Assembly (NCBI RefSeq): GCF_014649495.1
Contig: NZ_BMTD01000001.1
Span: forward strand, 310,001 to 374,000
DNA: 64,000 bases
DNA from: Streptomyces filipinensis
GTDB lineage: Bacteria; Actinomycetota; Actinomycetes; Streptomycetales; Streptomycetaceae
Direction: 5' to 3'
Shown here: positions 17,261-25,508 of the stretch, piece after piece
How positions within the stretch are numbered: the stretch's first letter is position 1
Layout: every line of letters starts with the position of its first letter
Program-made: the position numbers and the translations under genes
Notes under the pieces: generated by a model
The model's database searches: none
What the model was told of the DNA's origin: nothing
Seen by the model: only the letters and a program-made list of their open reading frames with translations

Positions 17261-18781
17261 TCACTTGGCGGTCGCCGCCGTCACGTCGAGCCGCGCCGAC
17301 CGGGGCATGGTGTTCTCTCCGTCGCTGACGGCGATCGTGTAGCGGTGACGGGAGCCGGGGGAGACGGAGTCCGTGTACGTCATCTCCGGGCGGTCCCATT
17401 CGGCCGACCGCTGCTTCCGTGTGGCCACGAGCTTTCCGTCCCGGTAGATCCGGTAGGTCAGCTCCGCGTCGTCCCTGTCCCACGCGGCACGCCAGGTGAG
17501 CGTGACCTTCCCGGCGCGCGAGTCGTCGCTCGCGAGCGCGGGAACCGCCTCCGGAGCCGAGCTGCCAGGGCCGGCCCCGAAACGCGTCAGGCCCTGCTGT
17601 GGTCTGCCGTTGACCGTGGTGAACTCGCCGCCGGCCCACAGCACTCCGCCCGCCATCGTGAGTGTCCTGGGGCCGACCCCCTCACCGATGCCGTCGTCGG
17701 TGTCGGGGAACCAGTGCAGGATGCGCTTCTCGTCGGCCGACTGCGCCAGGAAGTGCCGGCGTGGACCGTCCGGGAAGCCGCCCGGTGTCAGCGCGCAGTA
17801 GTGGGCGTGGGACGCGCTGTACAGGACGTCCTTGTACACGAGGAGATCCTGGGTGGCGCCCAGGCAGTTGTCCTTCCACACCATCGCGCCGTCGGACAGC
17901 CGGCCGGCGATGCGGCCGTCGAAGATGCCCGTGCCCGAGCCCTCGGCCCCCAGATAGAAGAGGTCGCCGTTACGCGCCAGGGACGACACCGCGGACCGCT
18001 CCGGAAGCCAGTCCGGGAAGGACTTCACCGTCGCGCCGGTCGTGGGATCCAGCGAGACCAGCGCCTGCTCCGGACTGCCGTTGGCGGTGTGGAAGGAGCC
18101 GCCGACGAGCAGCTGGCCGTGATCGGGCGCGGCCAGGATCGCGCGGACCGGCTCATCGAGGTCCGCACGGAACGGCAGCAGCGAGCCGTTGCGGCCGAAC
18201 GCCGCGAGGCGATTCCTGGTCTGGCCGTTCACCAGGGTGAACTCCCCTCCCAGGTACACCGCTTTGTCCGTGGTCTCGATGGCCCGCACGGTCGCGGACA
18301 TGGCGGGGCGGAAGTCCTTGCGCAGCGAGCAGTCGGCCGTGTTGAGCGCGACCGCGCTGGCCACACCGGTGCGGTCGACCCGGCCGAACGACCCACCGAC
18401 GTACAGCACCTTGCCGTCGCGCGACGCCTTCAGCGCACGTACGGTGCCGGCGCCCTTGGTGAAGGAGTGGGCGCACGGCAGCAGCTTGCCGGTCACGGCG
18501 TCGAACGCCGCGAAGTTCCTTCGTGCGACCTCCTTGTGACCGGGCTTCGCGCCGGGCGGGCGGACACTGCCGAAGGTGCCGCCGACGTAGACGACACCGC
18601 GTGCGTACGCCACCGACCAGACGACACCGTCCGTCTGCCAGGTCGCCAACGGCGCGGCGGTCAGGGTCTTTTCGTGCCGTGCTGCCGGCGCGCCGGAGGC
18701 GGTCGTGAGGGAGGCGGCGGCAAGGAGGACCGCCGCGGAGGCCGTGGTGGCGGCCCTTGAGGTGCTTTTCCTTAGGCGCAT
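17261..18781 (-). CDS. Secreted beta-propeller protein with fibronectin III-like end, paralogue 1
   Basis: 506 residues. After the signal peptide (MRLRKSTSRAATTASAAVLLAAASLTTASG) there is a series of blade-like repeats built on VYVGGxFxxV followed by a Phe- or Leu-containing strand (VGGTFGSVRPPG, VGGSFGRVDRTG, LGGEFTLVNGQ, VGGSFHTANGS, AGGEFTTVNGR). These resemble delta-60 type propellers. The last 100 residues (KVTLTWRAAWDRDDAELTYRIYRDGK) look like a fibronectin type III domain. Closely related to the protein at 22366-23919, with long shared stretches such as ILHWFPDTD and GEGVGPRTLTMAGGVLW. Probably an extracellular polysaccharide- or wall-associated protein. Function inferred only from context. 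Confidence 0.75.
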   Translation of the reverse strand: MRLRKSTSRAATTASAAVLLAAASLTTASGAPAARHEKTLTAAPLATWQTDGVVWSVAYARGVVYVGGTFGSVRPPGAKPGHKEVARRNFAAFDAVTGKLLPCAHSFTKGAGTVRALKASRDGKVLYVGGSFGRVDRTGVASAVALNTADCSLRKDFRPAMSATVRAIETTDKAVYLGGEFTLVNGQTRNRLAAFGRNGSLLPFRADLDEPVRAILAAPDHGQLLVGGSFHTANGSPEQALVSLDPTTGATVKSFPDWLPERSAVSSLARNGDLFYLGAEGSGTGIFDGRIAGRLSDGAMVWKDNCLGATQDLLVYKDVLYSASHAHYCALTPGGFPDGPRRHFLAQSADEKRILHWFPDTDDGIGEGVGPRTLTMAGGVLWAGGEFTTVNGRPQQGLTRFGAGPGSSAPEAVPALASDDSRAGKVTLTWRAAWDRDDAELTYRIYRDGKLVATRKQRSAEWDRPEMTYTDSVSPGSRHRYTIAVSDGENTMPRSARLDVTAATAK

Positions 18782-19118
18782 GGAACATCCCGGGTCGAGG
18801 GATACGGGTGGCGAGAAGCTTTCCGAAAGTAGACACCCGGCCCCGCATCACCGAATTCGACAAGCGGGCTTGCCGCGAGATCCATCCGATTGGCACCGTG
18901 CGGATCCACGCTCCGCCCTTCAGGCCCTTACTGAAGCTCGAATGGCCTAGGAAAAGGAGTCGTAATCCATAACGGCAGTCCACTCGTGCGAGTGTGGGGA
19001 CGCCCGGCGCGGACACTTGGTCAAGCTCGAACTGCCAAAGGAAATGGCGTGAGAGTTCGCCAGGGCGAGATCAGGTACCCGAGGTCAGGTACCCAAGCAT
19101 TGAGGAGGAGTGCTCGTT
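18782..19118. other. Intergenic region with short direct repeats
   Basis: 337 bp between divergent genes. Near 19071-19094 the motif GRTCAGGTACCC occurs twice in a row, 14 bp apart, just before the GAGGAGGAG ribosome site of the next gene. Nothing else is recognisable. Confidence 0.45.
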
Positions 19119-19733
19119 ATGCGAGTAGCTGGCCGAACGAAGACGCAGTCACGACGGTTGAGTTGGGGAGCGGGGCTCGTCGGCGCCGGCCTGACCGCGA
19201 CCATGGCATTCGGTATCGCCGCCGGGTCCGCGGCGGCCCATGCGGTTCCCCGCGCGGCGCAGGCGTGCCCGACCTGCTCGACGAGCAGCACACCGGGGTG
19301 CTCGTCGTCGTGCGCGACGAAGCCCCCCACGTCCGGGTGTTCGGCGTGCTCGACGAAGCCGCCCACCGGGTGCACGCCGTGCCAGACGCCCCCGCCCCCG
19401 CCCTGCCCCTCGGGCGCGACCGCGATCAGCGTGACCAACCCGGTGACCGGGCCCGTCGCGATCCCCGGGGACGGAAACCTCCAGCTGACCATCGGCAGCA
19501 ACGCCCAGGGCGAGGTGTTCGGCTTCAACATCCCCGCGACCGCGCACCGCAGCGTCGTCCAGGTCGCGGTCACGGGCAGCACCGGCGTCAACGTCTACAA
19601 GTACGACAGCACGACGGGCTTCCCCGACGGGAAGGCGGCCGACACCGGACTGCACGCCCTGGCCAACGCGAACGGCAAGGACCCGGACATCACCCGCATC
19701 GACTTCTGCGTCAAGACCACCAAGTACGTCTGA
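19119..19733 (+). CDS. Secreted protein with Cys/Pro-rich linker
   Basis: 204 residues. The ATG at 19119 has an excellent GAGGAGGAG site; a GTG at 19110 is also in frame but sits inside that site. A long twin-Arg-like N-terminus and signal peptide lead to a linker of about 50 residues with Cys pairs spaced C-x2-C in a Thr/Ser/Pro background (CPTCS, GCSSSC, GCSACS, GCTPCQ). A compact beta-rich domain of about 110 residues follows. No family recognised. The linker may be disulphide-cross-linked in the wall or matrix. Confidence 0.7.
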   Translation: MRVAGRTKTQSRRLSWGAGLVGAGLTATMAFGIAAGSAAAHAVPRAAQACPTCSTSSTPGCSSSCATKPPTSGCSACSTKPPTGCTPCQTPPPPPCPSGATAISVTNPVTGPVAIPGDGNLQLTIGSNAQGEVFGFNIPATAHRSVVQVAVTGSTGVNVYKYDSTTGFPDGKAADTGLHALANANGKDPDITRIDFCVKTTKYV

Positions 19734-19744
19734 CGCGGCGGCGC

Positions 19745-19767
19745 CCGGCACCGCCTGACGGTGCCGG
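19745..19767 (+). terminator. Terminator hairpin
   Basis: CCGGCACCG-CCTGA-CGGTGCCGG is a perfect 9-bp stem, 12 bp after the preceding stop. Confidence 0.75.
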
Positions 19768-19792
19768 ACCACCGCGCCGTACGACAAAGGCG

Positions 19793-19818
19793 GGGGGTCC
19801 GGGACGTCCCGGACCCCC
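19793..19818 (-). terminator. Terminator hairpin for the beta-helix gene
   Basis: GGGGGTCCGGGAC followed directly by its complement is a 13-bp palindrome, 25 bp beyond the minus-strand stop at 19843. Confidence 0.7.
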
Positions 19819-19842
19819 TGCGCCGGCGACCGGGCGGCCGCC

Positions 19843-21210
19843 TCAGTCCGTGGGAGAGGTCCGGCCGGGGGGCACGGCCGGGTCGGTGGACGGCGGTGGC
19901 GCGGGCGTGTCGCCGGCGGGCCCGGTGCCGAGGCAGTCGGTGAAGCGTACGAAGCGGGCCGGGTTCGCGCCGGCGCCGTCGGTGACGGCGAACTCGCTCT
20001 GCGGGTGGTTCCGCAGCAGGCACATGTCGTAGCGGACGACGGCCGGCTGGGTGTCCTGCCGGTGGGTCGTCCGGTACTGGTGACGGCCCACGAGCTGGCA
20101 GGAGTCGTAGCGGATCAGCGGCCCCCGCGGTCCCACGCTGTACTGGTGCGGACGGACCTCGGCGGAGAAGTCCATGAAGGCGTTCGCGGTGTCGTCGCAG
20201 TCGGCGAAGTGGACCGTGCCGCTGCTCCACACGCAGTCGATGACCCGCACGTCCGGACTGCGCACCTCGAAGCGGATGTCCTGGGCGTGGAAGCGCTGCA
20301 CCGAATCATGGTGCCGGCTGACCGGGAAGCGGAAGAAGGTGCTGGTGGTGCCGTATTCCTCGGTGCGGACGGGGCGTTTGCCGGTGATGATGTACGACCC
20401 GCCGCGGCAGGAGATGGATCCGCCGTAGGGGAACTCCAGGAAGTTGCCCCACTCGTATTCGACCTTCATGTCGGTGAACCAGTAGTTCAGGAACTGGTCC
20501 TGGTCGTTCGGGGTGGTCTGCGCGTGTCCGGTGATCCCTGAGTAGAGGAAGGCCTTGCGGTAGCTGCCGGCGACCGTGCAGGCCTGCCACAGCATCTCCG
20601 AGTTGGTGTTGGTGCCGTCGAGGGCCAGCCCGTACTCCCATTCCCCGAGCCATTCGCACTCCGAGAACCGGTAGTCCTGGGCCAGACCGGTGGAGTAGGA
20701 ACTGAAGAAGGACGCGCCCGGGGTGTCGGAGCGGAACTGCATGCGTTCGAAGGAGAGGTTCGACCAGGTGTCCTCGTTCCGGCACAGATAGGAGCCCGGG
20801 CCGGTGTCCGGGCGGAAGACGAGAGCGGTCATGTTCTTTCCCGCCCCGACGAAGCGCAGACCGTTCGCCGGCCGTGACGGGGTGACGCCGTTCAGCAGGG
20901 CGTGCGGACGCGTGATGAGAAAGTCCCCGGCGGGGATCTCGACGACCAGCCGGCCCACCCCGCCGCGGACGTGGGTGGCGGCGAGCGCGTACGCGGTTTC
21001 GAACGCCTGGGTGTCGTCGGTGGATCCGTCGCCCACGGCGCCGAGATCGGTGACGTTGACGGAGGACATCGGCCCGACGGCCGCACGCCGGGGAGACGCA
21101 CTTTTGGCGGACGCGCTGCCGGCGGGCAGAGCCGCCGCGACCAGCAGTGATGTTCCGCCGCGCAGAATGCGCCGACGGTCGCGGGCCATTTCGCCATCCT
21201 GTTCTGTCAT
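19843..21210 (-). CDS. Secreted right-handed beta-helix protein (pectate lyase 3 / GH55-like)
   Basis: 455 residues. The N-terminus has a twin-arginine-like signal (RDRRRILRGGTSLLVAAALPAGSASA). The mature protein opens with VNVTDLGAVGDGSTDDTQAFETAYALA, the hallmark start of the pectate-lyase-3 fold, and then runs in beta-helix rungs (GLRFVGAGKNMTALVF, LSFERMQFRS and so on). This fold is common in enzymes that cut or bind exopolysaccharides. Its place in the polysaccharide locus suggests a lyase or hydrolase acting on the product. The ATG at 21210 has AAGGAAGG upstream. The C-terminal Pro-rich tail is not part of the fold. It is divergent from the CDP-alcohol transferase gene with only about 42 bp between starts. 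Confidence 0.75.
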   Translation of the reverse strand: MTEQDGEMARDRRRILRGGTSLLVAAALPAGSASAKSASPRRAAVGPMSSVNVTDLGAVGDGSTDDTQAFETAYALAATHVRGGVGRLVVEIPAGDFLITRPHALLNGVTPSRPANGLRFVGAGKNMTALVFRPDTGPGSYLCRNEDTWSNLSFERMQFRSDTPGASFFSSYSTGLAQDYRFSECEWLGEWEYGLALDGTNTNSEMLWQACTVAGSYRKAFLYSGITGHAQTTPNDQDQFLNYWFTDMKVEYEWGNFLEFPYGGSISCRGGSYIITGKRPVRTEEYGTTSTFFRFPVSRHHDSVQRFHAQDIRFEVRSPDVRVIDCVWSSGTVHFADCDDTANAFMDFSAEVRPHQYSVGPRGPLIRYDSCQLVGRHQYRTTHRQDTQPAVVRYDMCLLRNHPQSEFAVTDGAGANPARFVRFTDCLGTGPAGDTPAPPPSTDPAVPPGRTSPTD

Positions 21211-21252
21211 AGTTGCCTTCCTTTCTCGCGTTTGGTGTCACCAAGGAGGGTT

Positions 21253-21972
21253 ATGGCCGAGTTCGCGGAAATGCTGAGGCAACTGTCGACGGCACAGAAG
21301 CCGGCGAAGGGGGTGTCGGTCTACAGTCGGTTCGTCAATCGCCCGGCCGGCCGGGTGATGGCGGCGCTGGCCTGCCGGATCGGTGCGACCCCCAATCAGC
21401 TGACGCTACTCGGCGCCTTGTTCACTTTTCCGGCCCTGGCGGCGGTGGCTCTGCTGCGGCCCGAGCCCGTGATGTCGGTCTGTGTCGGCGTGGCCCTCGC
21501 CCTGGGATTCGCCCTGGACGCCGCGGACGGTCAGCTCGCGCGGAGCCAGCGCTCCGCGAGCCTGTCGGGCGAATGGCTGGACCACGTGCTGGACTGCGTC
21601 AGGATCGTCCTGCTGCACCTGGTGGTGCTGGTGGCGTTCTACCGTTTCTTCGACCTGCGCAGTCCGCTGTTGCTGCTGGCCCCGATGGTGTTCCAGCTCG
21701 CCGCGGTGGTGATCTTCTTCGCCGGCATCCTCACGCAGCAGCTCAAGGCGCGGGTGGCGGTGGGAAGGGGTGGCCCTGCCTCGGCGTGGGGGTCCGTCCT
21801 GCTCCTGCCGGTCGACTACGGCACGACCTGCGTCTGCTTCCTATTTCTGGGCAGTCGGGACCTCTTCCTTGTCCTGTACTGCGTGCTGCTGCTGGCCCAT
21901 GTCCTGTTCATGGTGGCCTTCTTGGTGAAGTGGTTCCGCGAGCTCCATCAACTCCAGCGCCCTGCGCAGTAG
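21253..21972 (+). CDS. CDP-alcohol phosphatidyltransferase family enzyme
   Basis: 239 residues and several membrane helices. The full catalytic signature D-x2-DG-x2-AR-x8-G-x3-D-x3-D is present as DAADGQLARSQRSASLSGEWLDHVLD. Such enzymes displace CMP from a CDP-alcohol with another alcohol, making a phosphodiester lipid or lipid-linked product at the membrane. AAGGAGG lies close to the ATG at 21253. A GTG at 21235 is a less likely start. The last 132 bp are antisense to the 3' end of the cytidylyltransferase gene, which could supply its CDP-activated substrate. The exact alcohol is unknown. Confidence 0.85.
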   Translation: MAEFAEMLRQLSTAQKPAKGVSVYSRFVNRPAGRVMAALACRIGATPNQLTLLGALFTFPALAAVALLRPEPVMSVCVGVALALGFALDAADGQLARSQRSASLSGEWLDHVLDCVRIVLLHLVVLVAFYRFFDLRSPLLLLAPMVFQLAAVVIFFAGILTQQLKARVAVGRGGPASAWGSVLLLPVDYGTTCVCFLFLGSRDLFLVLYCVLLLAHVLFMVAFLVKWFRELHQLQRPAQ

Positions 21973-22362
21973 CGTGCTGGACGTGTGGACGGTGTAGGGG
22001 AAGTAGACGACGTCGACACCGACCTTCGCGAAACGGCGTTCGAGGATCTCCCATTTGGGTGTGCCCTTCCAGTCGTCCCCCTTGAACACGACATGGAATG
22101 CGACCTGCTTCCAGATCTGCAGTTTGTCCCCGTGCGTCTCCACGACGACATCGTCGACGTGCCGCACGCTGCGGACGATCTCCAGGCGCTCGGCCAGCGG
22201 GATCACCGGCGGCCTTCCTTTGAGGCGCCTGGTCAGTTCGTCGGACGCGACCCCTGCCACGAGCCGGTCACAGTGCCGGCGCGCCTCGCGCAGGATGCTG
22301 AGGTGCCCGATGTGGAACAGGTCCCAGACGCCGGGCGCGTACCCGATGAGTGTCGCTGCCAC
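21841..22362 (-). CDS. Cytidylyltransferase, glycerol-3-phosphate type
   Basis: 173 residues starting at GTG 22362. It has the nucleotidyltransferase motifs GVWDLFHIGHLSIL (HxGH), KGDDW and a TSSTLLRRALELM end corresponding to the RTEGISTS region. It should activate a phospho-alcohol with CTP. The fold is normally complete by about residue 140. The extra tail of about 33 polar residues is encoded opposite the CDP-alcohol transferase C-terminus. It begins 3 bp after the propeller gene stop and closes the minus-strand operon that starts at wzy. The product likely feeds the convergent transferase. Confidence 0.85.
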   Translation of the reverse strand: MAATLIGYAPGVWDLFHIGHLSILREARRHCDRLVAGVASDELTRRLKGRPPVIPLAERLEIVRSVRHVDDVVVETHGDKLQIWKQVAFHVVFKGDDWKGTPKWEILERRFAKVGVDVVYFPYTVHTSSTLLRRALELMELAEPLHQEGHHEQDMGQQQHAVQDKEEVPTAQK

Positions 22363-22365
22363 AGC

Positions 22366-23919
22366 TCACGCTCCGCTCGTCCGGCCACCGCGCGCGGGCA
22401 CCGTCACGACCATCGCGGACCGGGGCGAGGTGCGGCTGCCGTTCGTCACCTCGATCGCGTACTGGTGGCGGGAGCCGGCGGCCACCGAGTCGGTGTAGGT
22501 CATGGCCGGAAGGTCCCAGGCCGCGGACGCCCTGGCCTGCCGGGAGACGAGCTTTCCGTCCCGGTAGAGCCGGTACGTCAGGACAGCGGTGCTGCGGTCC
22601 CACACGGCGTGCCAGCCGATGGTGACCTTCCCCGGGTGCGCGGCCAGGACCCCGAGGGCCGGGCTCTGGGGCGCGCTCGTGGGCGCGGTGGCGGCGAAGC
22701 GGGTCAGCCCCTGCTGGGGCCGGTCGTTGACCTGGGTGAACTCGCCCCCGACCCACAGGACACCGCCCGCCATGGTCAGGGTGCGCGGACCCACCCCCTC
22801 CCCGAGGCCGCCGTCGGTGTCGGGGAACCAGTGCAGGATCCTGCGGTCGGTGACCGACTGGGCGAGGAGGGTGTGCCGGACGCCCCGCTCGGGAAACCCC
22901 CCGGGGGTCCGGGAGCAGTCGTGCGCGTGGGAGGCGCTGTAGAGGATGCCGTTGTGGGGCAGTACGGCCTGGGTGGCGCCGAGGCAGGTGTCCTTCCACA
23001 GCAGGGCGCCGTCGCGGAGCCGGCCGGCGATCCGTCCGTCGAAGACGCCGAGCCCTTCCCCTTCGGCGCCGAGGTAGAAGCGGGCGCCGTCCCGCGCGAT
23101 CGCCTTGACCGTCGACCCGGGCGGCAGCCAGCCCGGGAAGGTGCGGACCGTCGCCCCGGTGGTGAGGTCCAGTGCGGCGAAGGAGTGGGCCTGCCTGCCG
23201 TTGACGCGCTCGAAGTCCCCTCCGGTCAGCAGGACGCGTTGCACGGGCGCGGCCGACAGGGCACGCACGGGCCGGTCGACGTTCGCCTTGAAGGGCAGGA
23301 GGGAGCCCGTGGAGGTCAGGGCGGCGACGTGGGGCCGGCTCCGGCCGTAGACCTTGTCGAAGTCGCCGCCCAGATACACCCGTTGGCCGGTCGTCTCGAT
23401 GGCCCGGACGGTCGCGGACACCACGGGCCGGAAGTCCTTGCGCAGGGTGCAGTCGGCGGTGTCGAGGGCCACGGCGTTGGCCACCCCCGTGGATCCGACG
23501 TGGCCGAAGGAGCCGCCCACGTACAGCACCCGCCCGTCGGGGGAGGGCTTCATGGCCCGTACCGTGCCGGCGCTGTACGGGCCGGCGCCGTCGGTGAAGG
23601 ACGGCGCGCAGGGCAGCAGGGCGCCGGTCGCGGCGTCGAACGCGGCGAAGTTGTGCCGGGGAACCTGCCCGGTGCCGGCGGCGGCACCGGGTGGGCGGAC
23701 CGACTGGAAGGAGCCCGCGGCGTAGACGACACCGCGGGCCTGGGTCAGCGACCAGACGACGCCGTCCGTCTGCCAGGTGGCCAGCGGATCGGCGGTGAGC
23801 GTGGCCGGATCGTGCCGCGTGACGGCGGCGGCGGGGGAGCAGAGCAGGGCGCCTGCGCACATGAGGACGGCGGCAGCCGGACCCGTGACCGCCTTCTTAC
23901 GGAGCTTGCTGTGGCGCAA
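22366..23919 (-). CDS. Secreted beta-propeller protein with fibronectin III-like end, paralogue 2
   Basis: About 517 residues. A TTG at 23919 preceded by GAGGTG is taken as the start. A GTG at 23928 is the alternative, and further upstream frame is non-homologous. The signal peptide (KLRKKAVTGPAAAVLMCAGALLCSPAAA) precedes blade repeats of the VYVGGSFxxV kind (AAGSFQSVRPPG, VGGSFGHVGSTG, LGGDFDKVYGR, TGGDFERVNGR, VGGEFTQVNDR) and a C-terminal fibronectin III-like domain (KVTIGWHAVWDRSTAVLTYRLYRDGK). It is clearly paralogous to the protein at 17261-18781. It lies inside the wzy-wzz-wzx operon, which ties this family to polysaccharide production. Confidence 0.77.
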   Translation of the reverse strand: MRHSKLRKKAVTGPAAAVLMCAGALLCSPAAAVTRHDPATLTADPLATWQTDGVVWSLTQARGVVYAAGSFQSVRPPGAAAGTGQVPRHNFAAFDAATGALLPCAPSFTDGAGPYSAGTVRAMKPSPDGRVLYVGGSFGHVGSTGVANAVALDTADCTLRKDFRPVVSATVRAIETTGQRVYLGGDFDKVYGRSRPHVAALTSTGSLLPFKANVDRPVRALSAAPVQRVLLTGGDFERVNGRQAHSFAALDLTTGATVRTFPGWLPPGSTVKAIARDGARFYLGAEGEGLGVFDGRIAGRLRDGALLWKDTCLGATQAVLPHNGILYSASHAHDCSRTPGGFPERGVRHTLLAQSVTDRRILHWFPDTDGGLGEGVGPRTLTMAGGVLWVGGEFTQVNDRPQQGLTRFAATAPTSAPQSPALGVLAAHPGKVTIGWHAVWDRSTAVLTYRLYRDGKLVSRQARASAAWDLPAMTYTDSVAAGSRHQYAIEVTNGSRTSPRSAMVVTVPARGGRTSGA

Positions 23920-23966
23920 GGGGGACACCTCGAAGGAGAGGGGGCGGGCAGGTTGAGGGCAATGCC

Positions 23967-25508
23967 TCACACGGTGCGACGGCGCAGCACCTGGACCAGC
24001 TCGCTTACTCCCAGAGGCGTACGGTATCGCCACACAAAAGTACCAAATACCGACATTCCGACAGTCAGGCTGAGTGCGAGTCCTGACGGGGTGTCACCCA
24101 ACAGGGTGTGCACGCCTGCCGGCACCACCGAGACGGCCGTCGCGATGCCGAGAGCCCGCAGGTATCCGGCGGCCACGGTGGTGAAGCCGAGGCGCAGCCG
24201 CACCAGCAGCGCGGCCGAGAGGTTCTCCACGACGATGGCCGTACCCCAGGAGACGGCCGCGCCGAGGATGCCCCACCGGGGCACGGCGAGGAGGCCCACG
24301 GTGAGCTGCACCGCGAACGCCGCGGCGGTGCAGGCCAGGTGCCACGAACTCCTGCCGGCCATGAGCAGCACGGTCTGCGCGTTGCCGACCGCGACATTGA
24401 CGACGGCGGCCGCACACAGGATCACCAGCGCGGGCGCGCCCTGGGTGAACTCCGGCCCGAACACGGCGAGAACGGTGCGGGGAAAGCCGGCGATCAGAAC
24501 GAACAGCGGCCAGGAGAACAGGACGATCCAGCAGGTCGAGGTGCGGTGCAGATGGTGTGCCTCGGCGGCCTCGCCGACCGCGAGGAGCCGGCTGAGCTGG
24601 GGTGCGACGGCCAGCCGGACGGCGAGTTGGAGGAGGGTGCCCGCGGTGACGACGCGGCCGATGGCGGTGTAGATGCCCGCCTCGGCGTCCGTGGCCAGCG
24701 CCGACAGCAGGATGACCCCGACCCAGACCGCGCTGATGTCGAAGACGGAGGAGATCGCGCGGGGTGCGGAGAAGACCCAGAAGTCCCGCCAGGAGACCGA
24801 CACCCCGCCCGCGCGGGCGGAGCCGGCGTGGGCGGCCCGGCAGCGTCGCAGGCCCCGCCACGCGGCGGCGAGACCGGCCAGCGCCGGCAGCAGCCACGCC
24901 GCCGCCAGGGACAGCATCCCGGGCGCCCAGCACGCCACGGGCACCGCGATCAGCACCCGCAGGACGGGCTTGCCGATCTGCTCCACGGAGACGAACGGCA
25001 CCACGGTGCTGTACCCCTGGGTGCCGCCGAGCAGGATCAGGCTGACGGTGGCAGCCGGCAGGACCAGGCCGAAGGACCGGATCAGGGCGAGCGCGTCGGC
25101 GGGCGGCAGGTGCGGCAGGAGCGTGGTCGCCACCGTGGGACACCACAGCAGCACCAGGGCCGCCGCGGTGGAGGCCGCCAGGGCCGGCAGCATCGCCATG
25201 CGCAGCAGCGAGCCCACCGAGCGGCCGCCGTTGAGGGCGAGATCACCGGGGATGAAGCGGACGAGCCCGGTGTCGGCGCCGAGCTTGCAGACGTTGCTGG
25301 CGATGGTGAACAGGGCGACGCCGGTGAAGATCGCGCCGGCCCCGTGCGCTCCGAGGGCCCGGGTGATCAGGCCGACCAGGAGGAAGGCGAACACCGCGTT
25401 CGTACCGGAACCCAACGCGCCCCACACCCCGCCCCGTGCGGCGGCGGCGACCGTGCCGCGGGCGCCGGTCCCGGCAGTGGCGTATGGGGCCGCCCCGGGG
25501 GCCGTCAT
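23967..25508 (-). CDS. Polysaccharide flippase (Wzx-like, MOP superfamily)
   Basis: 513 residues with about 12 to 14 membrane helices in the layout of lipid-linked oligosaccharide flippases (GGVWGALGSGTNAVFAFLLVGLITRALGAHGAGAIFTGVALFTIASNVCKLGADTGLVRF...). It should move undecaprenyl-linked repeat units across the membrane. The ATG at 25508 overlaps the previous gene's stop (ATGA). The neighbouring wzy-like polymerase and wzz-like regulator make a Wzx/Wzy-dependent pathway the best reading. Confidence 0.85.
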   Translation of the reverse strand: MTAPGAAPYATAGTGARGTVAAAARGGVWGALGSGTNAVFAFLLVGLITRALGAHGAGAIFTGVALFTIASNVCKLGADTGLVRFIPGDLALNGGRSVGSLLRMAMLPALAASTAAALVLLWCPTVATTLLPHLPPADALALIRSFGLVLPAATVSLILLGGTQGYSTVVPFVSVEQIGKPVLRVLIAVPVACWAPGMLSLAAAWLLPALAGLAAAWRGLRRCRAAHAGSARAGGVSVSWRDFWVFSAPRAISSVFDISAVWVGVILLSALATDAEAGIYTAIGRVVTAGTLLQLAVRLAVAPQLSRLLAVGEAAEAHHLHRTSTCWIVLFSWPLFVLIAGFPRTVLAVFGPEFTQGAPALVILCAAAVVNVAVGNAQTVLLMAGRSSWHLACTAAAFAVQLTVGLLAVPRWGILGAAVSWGTAIVVENLSAALLVRLRLGFTTVAAGYLRALGIATAVSVVPAGVHTLLGDTPSGLALSLTVGMSVFGTFVWRYRTPLGVSELVQVLRRRTV

